This document shows, one piece after another, positions 16,872 through 24,458 of a stretch of DNA of 46,664 nt. The notes under the pieces are model-generated. The model saw only the letters and a program-made list of their open reading frames with translations, was not told the DNA's origin and made no database searches. The translations under genes and the position numbers were made by a program. Source of the DNA: Omnitrophica bacterium RIFCSPLOWO2_12_FULL_50_11 (GTDB lineage: Bacteria > Omnitrophota > Omnitrophia > Omnitrophales > Danuiimicrobiaceae); the NCBI GenBank assembly GCA_001804315.1, contig MHFT01000036.1, positions 1-46,664 of the forward strand, read 5' to 3'. How positions within the stretch are numbered: position 1 is the stretch's first letter; each line of letters opens with the position of its first letter.

Positions 16872-17816
16872 ATGAACTATGAATGCATCGACATACATGG
16901 CTGGCATCAGCTGAAAGAAGCGACAAAAGGATCGCGGGAGAAACAATGGGTTCTAAAGCCGTTAACAAAACAATCTCCCGATGAAGTTGAAATTTTTTTG
17001 TTTAAGGAATCCAGCAAAAGATATCCCGCGGAGTTTTGGGCGGAGATTATTGCCTCCGAAGTAGGTAAGATCGTTGGCGTCCCAACACCAGAAACCCATT
17101 GCGCGAAATGGGGCGACAAGTACGCCGCCCTGATCAAATTTTTCCTTAAAATGGAGTGGAATGACAAAGACAAACGTTTTCAGCAGGTCGAAGTTCTTTT
17201 TGAAGGCGGCGATATTATAACTGGAATGGATCCAACCTTTGACCGGAAAGAGGGAGAACGGCACAACATATTTCAAGTAGAACGTATTTTTTCGATGATC
17301 AAGAAGGAGCAATTATTTAAGGAGTTTCTAAGGATGCTTATCTTTGATGCGCTTATAGGAAATACCGATCGCCATCAAGATAACTGGGGATTTGTCGGGG
17401 ATAACGAAACTCACAAGCTTCATCTCGCCCCGGCTTTTGACAACAGCACAAGCTTGGGCAGCGAATTGGTCGAGGAAAAGCTGTCTGGCTATTTGGTTCA
17501 AAACGAGGTACGATTACGGCAGTACATCTCCAAAGGAAAGGCGCACGTACGCTGGTCAGTTAACGGTACTGATCTTATCCGGCTTAATCATTTTGAACTA
17601 CTCAAAAATATTGCTCAGCAAAAGCTCTTTCTCGCCGATGACATCAAAGAGATGACGCGATTTACCGATGAGCAGATCGAGGCCCTTCTAGACGGGGTGG
17701 CGAAAATAGAAATTGAAAATCCAAAATACCGTTTAAGCGAAACAAGAAGAAATTTGATCAAGAAGATTATTTGTCTGAGACGAGATTTATTGAAAGAAGA
17801 ATTCCAATTACAATGA
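16872..17816 (+). CDS. HipA-like / CtkA-like kinase
   Basis: 314 residues of the HipA C-terminal kinase fold but without the usual N-terminal subdomain 1. The likely ATP Lys is in IFLFKES (about residue 45). The catalytic loop is GNTDRHQDNWG (163-173) and the metal-binding DFD equivalent is APAFDNSTSLG. HipA kinases phosphorylate glutamyl-tRNA synthetase or other targets as toxins; H. pylori CtkA is a short relative. The downstream HIRAN gene overlaps by 4 bases (ATGA). No HipB-type DNA-binding antitoxin is present. Confidence 0.85.
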   Translation: MNYECIDIHGWHQLKEATKGSREKQWVLKPLTKQSPDEVEIFLFKESSKRYPAEFWAEIIASEVGKIVGVPTPETHCAKWGDKYAALIKFFLKMEWNDKDKRFQQVEVLFEGGDIITGMDPTFDRKEGERHNIFQVERIFSMIKKEQLFKEFLRMLIFDALIGNTDRHQDNWGFVGDNETHKLHLAPAFDNSTSLGSELVEEKLSGYLVQNEVRLRQYISKGKAHVRWSVNGTDLIRLNHFELLKNIAQQKLFLADDIKEMTRFTDEQIEALLDGVAKIEIENPKYRLSETRRNLIKKIICLRRDLLKEEFQLQ

Positions 17817-18499
17817 ACAATACTAAGCTTGAAGAACGAACCATTTATTTGTCCTGGCAGGCAACCGATCATGGGAAGCGCCACATTGTGGCGGAGCTCG
17901 TCGAGAAGGCGCCCGGCCAGTATTCTTTCCGCTACATTCCGGGAAAGGATTTGGAGGAGGCCAAGAAGTTGGGATTCAATGGCTACCCTGCCTTTCCAAA
18001 TTTGGATCAGGAATATACGGGCAATGCCATTGATCCCTTTGTGATGCGGCTTCCGGCGAGGGCAAGGGCAGACTTTAATGATTTACTCAAGTATTGGGAA
18101 ATTCATAATCCTAGCCTCAGCGACTTTGATCTCTTGGCGATTACCGGCGGCAAGTTGCGCACGGATAATTTTGAATTTATTGATCCGCACAAGACCAAGC
18201 GGCCAAATCAATTCTTAACAGAGTTAGCCGGATTCGTTTATCACGCCGACGACAAGAAGTTAAGGAACATCCCCGCCGGTTCCGAACTTCAGCTTGAACG
18301 CGAACCTAAGAATCAGTCGGATTCTTATGCGGTCAAGGTTCTCTACCGCGGTGAACCGATCGGTTCTATCAAGAGGGTTCATTCTCAGACGATTTGTGAG
18401 GAACTGGCCAAGGGAAAGACCGTCAAGGCTGAAGTGAAGGATTTCGCTGTCAACGGTGTTGTCAATTCCATTCTGCTCAAGGTAACCATTTCAGGCTAA
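17813..18499 (+). CDS. HIRAN-domain protein paired with the HipA-like kinase
   Basis: 228 residues. The N-terminal half (about 1-130) has YLSWQATDHGKRHIVAEL and PFVMRLPARARADFNDLL, in the style of the HipA N-terminal region that reads like a kinase partner domain. The C-terminal half (about 140-228) is a HIRAN domain: LQLEREPKNQSDSYAVKVLY, then GEPIGSIKR and LAKGKTVKAEV. HIRAN domains bind damaged or single-stranded DNA ends. The ATGA overlap with the kinase implies a stoichiometric partner, perhaps the missing N-terminal subdomain plus a DNA sensor. It is the last gene of the island. Confidence 0.75.
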   Translation: MNNTKLEERTIYLSWQATDHGKRHIVAELVEKAPGQYSFRYIPGKDLEEAKKLGFNGYPAFPNLDQEYTGNAIDPFVMRLPARARADFNDLLKYWEIHNPSLSDFDLLAITGGKLRTDNFEFIDPHKTKRPNQFLTELAGFVYHADDKKLRNIPAGSELQLEREPKNQSDSYAVKVLYRGEPIGSIKRVHSQTICEELAKGKTVKAEVKDFAVNGVVNSILLKVTISG

Positions 18500-18575
18500 G
18501 TCCGTACCCTCCGTCTTGAATTGTTTCGCCAGTTCGACAGTTTCAAATTCGAGGGCTTCGGGTTGCCAATAATGC

Positions 18576-18688
18576 TCAAATCCTCCCCCCCGCTACCATA
18601 CTTACGGCCTGCCCGACGGGCAGGCAGGGAGACTTAGGCCTTGGAATCCGCCTCCGGCGGACCAAGGCCTTTTTTTCTTGCGGGATCA
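18576..18688. repeat. Right direct repeat of island 1 (tRNA-fMet 3' end copy)
   Basis: A copy of 11539-11648: TCAAATCCTCCC, then CGCTACCATACTTA, a GGCCTGCCCGACGGGCAGGC hairpin, and a decayed terminator stem followed by a T-run. It has one extra C in the C-run and a deletion in the terminator stem, consistent with an older, no longer selected att copy. It lies 76 bases after the HIRAN stop. Confidence 0.8.
18637..18676 (+). terminator. Terminator copy at the right island end
   Basis: Stem GGCCTTGG ... CCAAGGCC with an inner CCGCC/GGCGG pair, then a run of seven T. It would end transcription of the kinase/HIRAN operon. Confidence 0.65.
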
Positions 18689-18727
18689 TGCGGGTGGCGC
18701 CGACACAGCGGCGCATGGGATCATCTC

Positions 18728-19711
18728 CTACGCGTCTTTGCGCACGGCAAGGCCCTGGTCGAGCAGGTGCTGGTTGAGCCAAACGCCGCTTTTGGCGATA
18801 TCTTCGAAGCTGGCTGTGCGGTCTTCCCGGAAAAAAATATCGGCCACAAAACGGCCGTGAAGGTCGGTCTTTGAGGACTTGACCACAAGGCGACTGCCCC
18901 GGGGAAGCAGTTTTTCCACGTAGCGCTTGGCTTCCTTTCCTTCGGCTGTGGCAAGTTCGGGGCAATCGATCCCGCGCAAGCGCATCCGCCACTGCACGAC
19001 GTTACCGAAGCCCGCGTTGATGACAGCCACAAGCGTGTCTCCGTCCACGATCCGCTCCACAACCGCAGCGTAGGTGTAGGCGGGTTTGTCCGTGAGCGTG
19101 ACGTTTTTGAGTCTCGATTCTGGAACGAGCCGCCTGAGATAAAATCCGCAGTCGATCCATGCGCCGTTGCCGATTCCAAATTTGGCCGCCTCAGGGAGCA
19201 AGTCTGCCTTCCGATACGTGTAGAGCCGGAGGTTCTGCGGGCGTTTGAGAGGAGAAAAACCCGGTGTAGCTCTCATTTTGGAGGCAGTTTTGAATCTTCT
19301 TTCCTTTCGGACAAGCATCCGGATCTGGCGGGTCGTAAGGCCATCACGGGCCGCCTTTTTTTCAAGGACAAGGCGCTGTTTCTGGTCTTTGATGGGCAGG
19401 AGCTCCACCTGCTGGGTCCAGTCCAAAACGCTCGGCGCCGAGCGTTTTCTACTTTCGAGGTAAACGCTCCTCATCTTTCTGAGATTTTGAACGGAAAAGC
19501 CAGAGCCAACGCGGCGCGTCAAGTCTTTGGAGAGCTCCTTGAGTAGGGAAGTGCTGTGGGGCGCGCGTACCTTGCCCTCCTGTTCCACTTCCACAATCCT
19601 CCGGCCCGTTCCCCAGTAGAACGCGGCAAGATGCCTGCGGGCGTTTTCGTAAAGCTCGATGATGTCCTCAACTAATTTTTCGTACTTCCGTGAAGTGAGT
19701 TTTCGATCCAT
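18728..19711 (-). CDS. Fusion of DUF1016 (YhcG N-terminal) and staphylococcal-nuclease-like domain
   Basis: 327 residues. The N-terminal part (about 1-150) matches the DUF1016/YhcG N-terminal helical domain (YENARRHLAAFYWGTGRRIVE; LSKDLTRRVGSGFSVQNLRKMR). The PD-(D/E)XK nuclease normally found at the end of that family is replaced by an SNase domain (about 205-327) with VDGDTLVAVI, RLRGIDCPELA, KEAKRYVEKLL and DLHGRFVADIF, carrying the Arg/Asp/Glu active-site pattern. It probably cleaves nucleic acid. It is divergent from the SNF2/SWIM pair and ends in TAG. YhcG-like genes often sit with defence or mobile genes. Confidence 0.85.
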   Translation of the reverse strand: MDRKLTSRKYEKLVEDIIELYENARRHLAAFYWGTGRRIVEVEQEGKVRAPHSTSLLKELSKDLTRRVGSGFSVQNLRKMRSVYLESRKRSAPSVLDWTQQVELLPIKDQKQRLVLEKKAARDGLTTRQIRMLVRKERRFKTASKMRATPGFSPLKRPQNLRLYTYRKADLLPEAAKFGIGNGAWIDCGFYLRRLVPESRLKNVTLTDKPAYTYAAVVERIVDGDTLVAVINAGFGNVVQWRMRLRGIDCPELATAEGKEAKRYVEKLLPRGSRLVVKSSKTDLHGRFVADIFFREDRTASFEDIAKSGVWLNQHLLDQGLAVRKDA

Positions 19712-19878
19712 GATTTTCGATCCTCCATCAGAATTTCCTTTTGACGGGATTTTACACCACCCCTTTTCTTTTCGGTATTTAATTTTAATCTGCGATTGCC
19801 CTGCGCTGAAAGGCTTTCAGGTTGACAAGTCTTGCACCCTGAGCAAATATAAGTGACGAGTGGCCATTTCCTGGATCC

Positions 19879-22623
19879 ATGGAAACCAAAATGCGTGTAA
19901 AGCCTGAAGAATCTTCCAAGCCGGCCGCCGCCGCTCAAATGCTCGTGGCAGCGGTTCTTGATTCCGGACGAGTTGCGTTTGAGTTTTACGAGACCGAAGA
20001 GGCGGTGGGTCGAGGACGCCGAGAAATTGAAAAATATCTTTATGAAATCTACCAACAAGACCCCGCCCGTGCTCTGCTCGCACTGGGTCTCGCAGAACCC
20101 TCTTTTGGTTTTTCTCCTCCCATGGAATTCTGGCGCGGTTTCTCGGCTTTATTTGCCCATGCTCTTTTAGTCGCGCCGGAAACAGAGAAACGCCGTCAAC
20201 GAATGCGTGTCGAGCTCTCCCATGAGAAAACAACAGAACTGCTTGCCCGCATCCCGCCCATGACGGGCGGCGAACGGGTAGGCACTGTTTTGCTTGAAGA
20301 ACTTTGGGGAGAACTCCATAACGTGTTTAGCCGGGCGGTGGCCGGCCGCAAAGAACCGGTAGAAGAAATTTTCCGCGAGCTTTCACCAGGTCATCGTGTG
20401 CTCACTGCGCGGGTCCATTTTCATCTCGTAGAAAATAAAAATAACCCGGATGCTCCTTTTGCTTTTTTGGCCACTTATTCGACGCATGCAGAAAAATCCG
20501 GCGCCATGACTCATGTGCCGCTCGAGCAGGCTTTGCGCGAGTATGGAAACGATGACAAACACCTCCTTGACCTGCTCGCCGCCGTTTACCGGGTAGCGCG
20601 GGAAAGCCCGCTTGTGCGGTCCCTGCTTGATACGGGGGAAATTTTCCATCCGCTTGCCTTTTCATCCGCTGAAGCATTGCAATTCCTGCGGGAAGTCCCC
20701 CGGTATGAAGAAGCCGGTATTTTATGCCGGATTCCCCGCTGGTGGAACGGAGCACCGCGATCCGTTTCTTTGACTCTGGCGATTGGCGATAAAGCAACTT
20801 CGACGCTGGGCAAAGATGCCCTGTTGTCCTGCCGCCCTGTACTGCGTGTCGGCGGCGAACCGCTTACGCTTGAAGAGGCGAGAGCGATTCTTGACCGCTT
20901 TGAAGGCCTGGCGCTCATTAAGGGAAAGTGGGTCGAGGTCGACCGTGAAAAGCTTCAAAAAGATATCGAACTTTTTGAACAGGCACAGGCGCTTTCGGAT
21001 GGAGAGCAGTTGACCATCGGAGAAGCCATGAGGTTTTTAATTGGCACGAACCAGGAAGCCGGAGGCCGTTTTCATTGGGAAGGAGAAGTCAGTTGCGGGG
21101 CATGGCTTGAATCGGTTTTTGAGAAACTCCGCGCGCCTGCGAAGCTCACCAATGAGCCGCTTCCCCGCGGATTGCGTGCAGTCCTCAGGCCCTATCAGCT
21201 GGCCGGCCTCAACTGGCTCGTCTTTTTTTACAGGCTCGGGCTTGGAAGCTGCCTCGCTGATGATATGGGACTTGGAAAAACAGTGCAGGTGCTGGCTCTT
21301 TTGCAAGGTTTCAAAGAGCGAGGCGTTAAGGATTACGGTCCGTCACTCGTAACTCTTCCCGCAACTTTGATCGGTAACTGGCTGGATGAAACGGCTCGGT
21401 TCACGCCCGGGCTTCGGGTCAAGGTGGCCCATCCGCAGGCGGCAGGATGTGAACATTTTGCCCAGTCTGAATCCGATGCCGATGATTGTGATATCGTGCT
21501 CACAACTTATGGCATGGCACGCCAATTAGACTGGCTCGCAAAGCGCAAATGGTTTTATGTGATTCTAGATGAAGCGCAGGCCATTAAGAATCCGGCCTCG
21601 GAACAGACACGGGCTGTCAAGGCGCTCATAGAAAACGCCAGTCACCGCCTGGTCTTGACCGGCACCCCGATTGAAAACCGTCTTGGCGATCTCTGGTCTC
21701 TCTTTGATTTTCTTAACCGAGGCCTTCTTGGGTCAGCGCAGACGTTTAAGCGGTTCGCCGATTCGCTTGAAAAAAATCCCGAAGGTTATGAACGGCTTCG
21801 CCGGGTGGTACAGCCCTGCATTTTGCGCCGGATGAAAACCGATAAAACCGTGATTGCCGACCTGCCGGAAAAGGTGGAAATAAAAGCCTACGCCTCGCTC
21901 GGGCGCACGCAGGCAACGCTTTATCAAAAACTTCAGGAACGGTTTAGCCGGGAACTGGACGCCGTGGAAGGGATGAAACGCCGCGGGCTTGTTCTTTCTT
22001 ATCTCATGAAATTTAAGCAGCTTTGCAATCATCCGGATCACTATGCAGGCAGCGGATCTTATCTTGAAAAAGAAAGCGGCAAATTTCTGCGCCTTCGGGA
22101 ATTGTGCGACACGATCGGTGAAAAACGGGAACGGGTTCTTGTCTTTACGCAATTCTCTGAAATTATCCCCGCGCTGGACCGGTTTTTGTCTTCTGTTTTC
22201 GGCCGTCACGGTGTAACCTTGCACGGAGGAACACCTGTGGCCCGCCGACGGGAGATTGTCGCCGAGTTTCAGAGTGCCGATTACGTCCCCTACTTTATTT
22301 TGTCCGTCAAAGCGGGCGGCACCGGCCTGAACCTTACGGCCGCACGGCACGTGATTCATTTTGACCGCTGGTGGAATCCGGCGGTAGAAAAACAGGCCGA
22401 GGACCGCGCTTACCGTATCGGCCAGACCCACCGTGTCATGGTTCACAAGTTCATCTGCCGTGGAACTGTAGAGGAACGGATTGATGAGATGATCGAACGC
22501 AAGAAAGATCTGGCCGAGCGTATTCTATCTTCTCGAGAAAGCGGCGAGGGCTGGATCACGGAACTTTCCAATAAAGAATTGCGCGAAATCTTCACCTTAA
22601 AACCGACGGGCCGGGAGGAATAA
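19879..22623 (+). CDS. SNF2-family (SWI2/SNF2) DNA translocase
   Basis: 914 residues. The N-terminal third is an SNF2-associated region with no clear enzyme motif. The C-terminal two-thirds is the helicase: YQLAGLNWLVFF (Q-like motif), Walker A DDMGLGKT (about 459-466), DEAQAIKN (about 564), LTGTPIENRLGDLWSLFDFL (motif III), LILRRMK-like region, LTLHGGTP, SVKAGGTGLNLTAA (motif V) and DRAYRIGQ (motif VI). It works as a dsDNA translocase. The following SWIM gene is 2 bases downstream; such SNF2/SWIM pairs are widespread in bacteria. Confidence 0.93.
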   Translation: METKMRVKPEESSKPAAAAQMLVAAVLDSGRVAFEFYETEEAVGRGRREIEKYLYEIYQQDPARALLALGLAEPSFGFSPPMEFWRGFSALFAHALLVAPETEKRRQRMRVELSHEKTTELLARIPPMTGGERVGTVLLEELWGELHNVFSRAVAGRKEPVEEIFRELSPGHRVLTARVHFHLVENKNNPDAPFAFLATYSTHAEKSGAMTHVPLEQALREYGNDDKHLLDLLAAVYRVARESPLVRSLLDTGEIFHPLAFSSAEALQFLREVPRYEEAGILCRIPRWWNGAPRSVSLTLAIGDKATSTLGKDALLSCRPVLRVGGEPLTLEEARAILDRFEGLALIKGKWVEVDREKLQKDIELFEQAQALSDGEQLTIGEAMRFLIGTNQEAGGRFHWEGEVSCGAWLESVFEKLRAPAKLTNEPLPRGLRAVLRPYQLAGLNWLVFFYRLGLGSCLADDMGLGKTVQVLALLQGFKERGVKDYGPSLVTLPATLIGNWLDETARFTPGLRVKVAHPQAAGCEHFAQSESDADDCDIVLTTYGMARQLDWLAKRKWFYVILDEAQAIKNPASEQTRAVKALIENASHRLVLTGTPIENRLGDLWSLFDFLNRGLLGSAQTFKRFADSLEKNPEGYERLRRVVQPCILRRMKTDKTVIADLPEKVEIKAYASLGRTQATLYQKLQERFSRELDAVEGMKRRGLVLSYLMKFKQLCNHPDHYAGSGSYLEKESGKFLRLRELCDTIGEKRERVLVFTQFSEIIPALDRFLSSVFGRHGVTLHGGTPVARRREIVAEFQSADYVPYFILSVKAGGTGLNLTAARHVIHFDRWWNPAVEKQAEDRAYRIGQTHRVMVHKFICRGTVEERIDEMIERKKDLAERILSSRESGEGWITELSNKELREIFTLKPTGREE

Positions 22624-22625
22624 TC

Positions 22626-23576
22626 ATGTCTTATTGGGGAGGGGGATTTTTCCACCGATATGTGACGGTCGAGGAACGCAAAAAAAAGACAAAAAAACAG
22701 ATCGCGGCGTTGCTTAAAAAGGGCATTGCGCTCGACCCCGTAACGATTGAAGGGAAAATCATTGCCAAATCCTGGTGGGGAGCACACTGGAACCAAAATC
22801 TTGAGCGTTACGCCGATTATGCCTACCGCCTGGACCGCGGCCGGTCCTATGTCCGCAGCGGAGCGGTGCTCGACCTGAAAATCAAAGAGGGTCTCATTGA
22901 CGCCACGGTGGCCGGTTCGGGCAGGAAGCCTTACGACGTCAAAATCACGATCAAACGTCTTGATCCCGGAAAATGGAAAACGCTAGTTGAACGAACCTCC
23001 GGACGAATAGAGACAGTGTCCGGTCTGCTTGAGGGCGTTTTTCCGCATGAACTTGTTGATTTATTTTTTGCTGAAAATAAAGGACTTTTCCCGGCTCCGA
23101 AGGAAATCCGCTTTACGTGCTCCTGCCCGGATTACGCATCCTTGTGCAAACATACAGCCGCCGCCTTGTACGGAACCGGGGCACGTCTGGATAAACAACC
23201 GGCGCTGTTTTTTACGTTGCGAAAAGTGGACATGCAAGAGCTGGTCGGAAAAGCTGCGGCTCATGCTGCCGGTCGGCTTCTGTCAAAAGTGGACGCTGTG
23301 AACAGTGAAAAGGGCCGCCTTCTTAATTTGAGCGAAACGCACGGCGACCTTTCCAGAATGTTTGGAATCGCAATGGACAAGAACGTGTCGGGCTCGAAGC
23401 AAACATCAAGCTTGATACAGGCCGTCGGCCAGGTTCCAAAACATCCTCGCCGTTCGCAAAAACATAGAAAGAAAAGACGCACGGTCTCCAAAGGTTTTTC
23501 CCGGCCTTCATGTGCCCTCCAGGAAGTGACCCCTCATGTGCCGATTTTGTCTGGACAAGGACACGGAAAATCATAA
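22626..23576 (+). CDS. SWIM zinc-finger protein (SNF2 partner)
   Basis: 316 residues. It starts with the hallmark WGGGFFHRYVTVEERKKK and AKSWWGAHWNQNLERYADY of the bacterial SWIM-domain partner family. The SWIM finger CSCPDYASLCKH (CxC...CxH) is at about 164-175 and binds zinc and probably nucleic acid or its SNF2 partner. The C-terminus is basic and low in complexity (KHPRRSQKHRKKRRTV). It overlaps nothing but follows the helicase directly, so it is one operon. Confidence 0.85.
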   Translation: MSYWGGGFFHRYVTVEERKKKTKKQIAALLKKGIALDPVTIEGKIIAKSWWGAHWNQNLERYADYAYRLDRGRSYVRSGAVLDLKIKEGLIDATVAGSGRKPYDVKITIKRLDPGKWKTLVERTSGRIETVSGLLEGVFPHELVDLFFAENKGLFPAPKEIRFTCSCPDYASLCKHTAAALYGTGARLDKQPALFFTLRKVDMQELVGKAAAHAAGRLLSKVDAVNSEKGRLLNLSETHGDLSRMFGIAMDKNVSGSKQTSSLIQAVGQVPKHPRRSQKHRKKRRTVSKGFSRPSCALQEVTPHVPILSGQGHGKS

Positions 23577-23680
23577 AATTGGAACGTCCTCGTACTGTCC
23601 GGTCTTGTTTTCAGTCACGGCAGCCTGAAAGCGTTTCGGCCACGGACTGCCTCGAGGTTTACGAAGCAAACCCTTTTCTG

Positions 23681-23753
23681 GGCGGCGTAGCTCAGTTGGC
23701 AGAGCGGGGGACTCATAAGCCCTAGGTCAGAGGTTCGATTCCTCTCGCCGCCA
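23681..23753 (+). tRNA. tRNA-Met(CAT), elongator type
   Basis: A 73-nt cloverleaf: acceptor GGCGGCG/CGCCGCC, D-arm GCTCAGTTGGCAGAGC, anticodon loop CTCATAA, T-arm AGAGG-TTCGATT-CCTCT. CCA is not encoded (CGA follows). Position 31:39 is an A-G mismatch at the loop-closing pair, leaving four anticodon-stem pairs (one G-U). It is paired at 1:72, so it is not an initiator. A modified-C Ile(CAT) tRNA cannot be fully excluded. Confidence 0.85.
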
Positions 23754-23808
23754 CGACTTCTTCTTCCTGTGTGGAAGTTATTCTCTCGAAGTTGCGTTCA
23801 TCTATGAA

Positions 23809-23846
23809 ATATGTTCATTTGTTCATTGAAGAACACGTGAACATAT
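23809..23846 (+). promoter_or_regulatory. Nested palindromic operator before the AbrB/RelE pair
   Basis: ATATGTTCA and TGAACATAT flank an inner GTTC...GAAC, giving a 38-bp dyad 41 bases before the AbrB ATG. Such a two-layer palindrome fits an antitoxin dimer pair binding for autoregulation. Confidence 0.65.
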
Positions 23847-23887
23847 GATAGACTTAAAGAGTCGCTGGAGAAAGGAGGCGGCTTTAA

Positions 23888-24145
23888 ATGACTCACACAT
23901 TAAAGGTAAACGCTCGGAACGACATTCACTTGCCAGCTGAACTCCTTCGGCACTTGAATTTGGGCGAGGATAAGATGCTGAAGGCACAGTTTAAGGGTAA
24001 TGTATTAATCCTCGTTCCGGTGGATCTCGAGCCCCGGTATTCAGCCGAAGCGCTCGAAGGTTTGGACCGCCTCCATGAAGAGGAAAAGAAAAAAGGCTGG
24101 ATCCGTCTGGAAACAAACAAGGATCTTGACGGCCTTCTCAAGTAA
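23888..24145 (+). CDS. AbrB/SpoVT-type antitoxin
   Basis: 85 residues. The N-terminal swapped-hairpin region is HTLKVNARNDIHLPAELLRHLNLGEDKMLKAQFKGNVLILVP, typical of AbrB-family antitoxin DNA binding. An acidic helical tail (about 50-85) would wrap the toxin. AAAGGAGG precedes the start. It stands 11 bases before the RelE-like gene and behind a strong palindrome. Confidence 0.82.
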   Translation: MTHTLKVNARNDIHLPAELLRHLNLGEDKMLKAQFKGNVLILVPVDLEPRYSAEALEGLDRLHEEEKKKGWIRLETNKDLDGLLK

Positions 24146-24156
24146 GTGGAGTTCGA

Positions 24157-24444
24157 TTGAAGCGGCTCGCTGCCTCAAAACATTTTCAGAAACAGCTCAA
24201 GAAACTTCCCCGCAAAGATCAAGAAAAAGCCCTTCATGTTCTCAAGGAGTTCCTTGAAAGTTTGAAGGCTGGAACGATTGCTCAAGGATTCGGATTCAAA
24301 AAGCTCAACGGCGATAAGTACGAAATTCGAGTAGATATCCGGAAAAGAATTGTCATGAAAACCGATGGGGGTACCCTCGTGTGTCATGTGATCGGCGATC
24401 ATGACGAAGTCAAAAGGTATCTCAGAAGCTATCGGAATAAATGA
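24157..24444 (+). CDS. RelE/ParE-family toxin
   Basis: 95 residues. The RelE/YoeB-like fold has ASKHFQKQLKKLPRKDQEKALHVLKEFLESL in the two N-terminal helices, then the strands GFGFKKLNGDKYEIRVDIRKRIVMKT and CHVIGDHDEVKRYLRS, with the Lys/Arg-rich face typical of ribosome-dependent mRNA interferases. It starts with TTG, as the track shows. It pairs with the AbrB antitoxin. Confidence 0.8.
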   Translation: MKRLAASKHFQKQLKKLPRKDQEKALHVLKEFLESLKAGTIAQGFGFKKLNGDKYEIRVDIRKRIVMKTDGGTLVCHVIGDHDEVKRYLRSYRNK

Positions 24445-24458
24445 TCGCGGTAAAACGC

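Larger units (their letters stand above)
11561..18688. mobile_element. Genomic island 1, integrated at tRNA-fMet (about 7 kb)
   Basis: The segment is bounded by about 110-bp direct repeats of the tRNA-fMet 3' end and terminator (11539-11648 and 18576-18688). Inside are a broken serine recombinase, a RES-like protein, tiny exported proteins, sigma/kinase signalling and a HipA-like kinase. None is housekeeping. The lack of an intact integrase suggests an old, immobile island or one mobilised in trans. Confidence 0.75.

Noticed and set aside
16872-18499. A HipBST toxin-antitoxin system
   Set aside because: No HipB-like HTH gene is present and the partner has a HIRAN domain, so the tripartite HipBST label does not apply.
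19879-23576. SNF2/SWIM pair as part of a DISARM defence system
   Set aside because: No DUF1998, phospholipase-D or methyltransferase gene of DISARM is nearby; SNF2/SWIM pairs also occur alone as ordinary genes.
23681-23753. A tRNA-Ile2(CAT) instead of tRNA-Met
   Set aside because: Both have CAT; the acceptor and anticodon-arm bases fit Met at least as well, and lysidine identity cannot be read from DNA, so I keep Met with moderate confidence.
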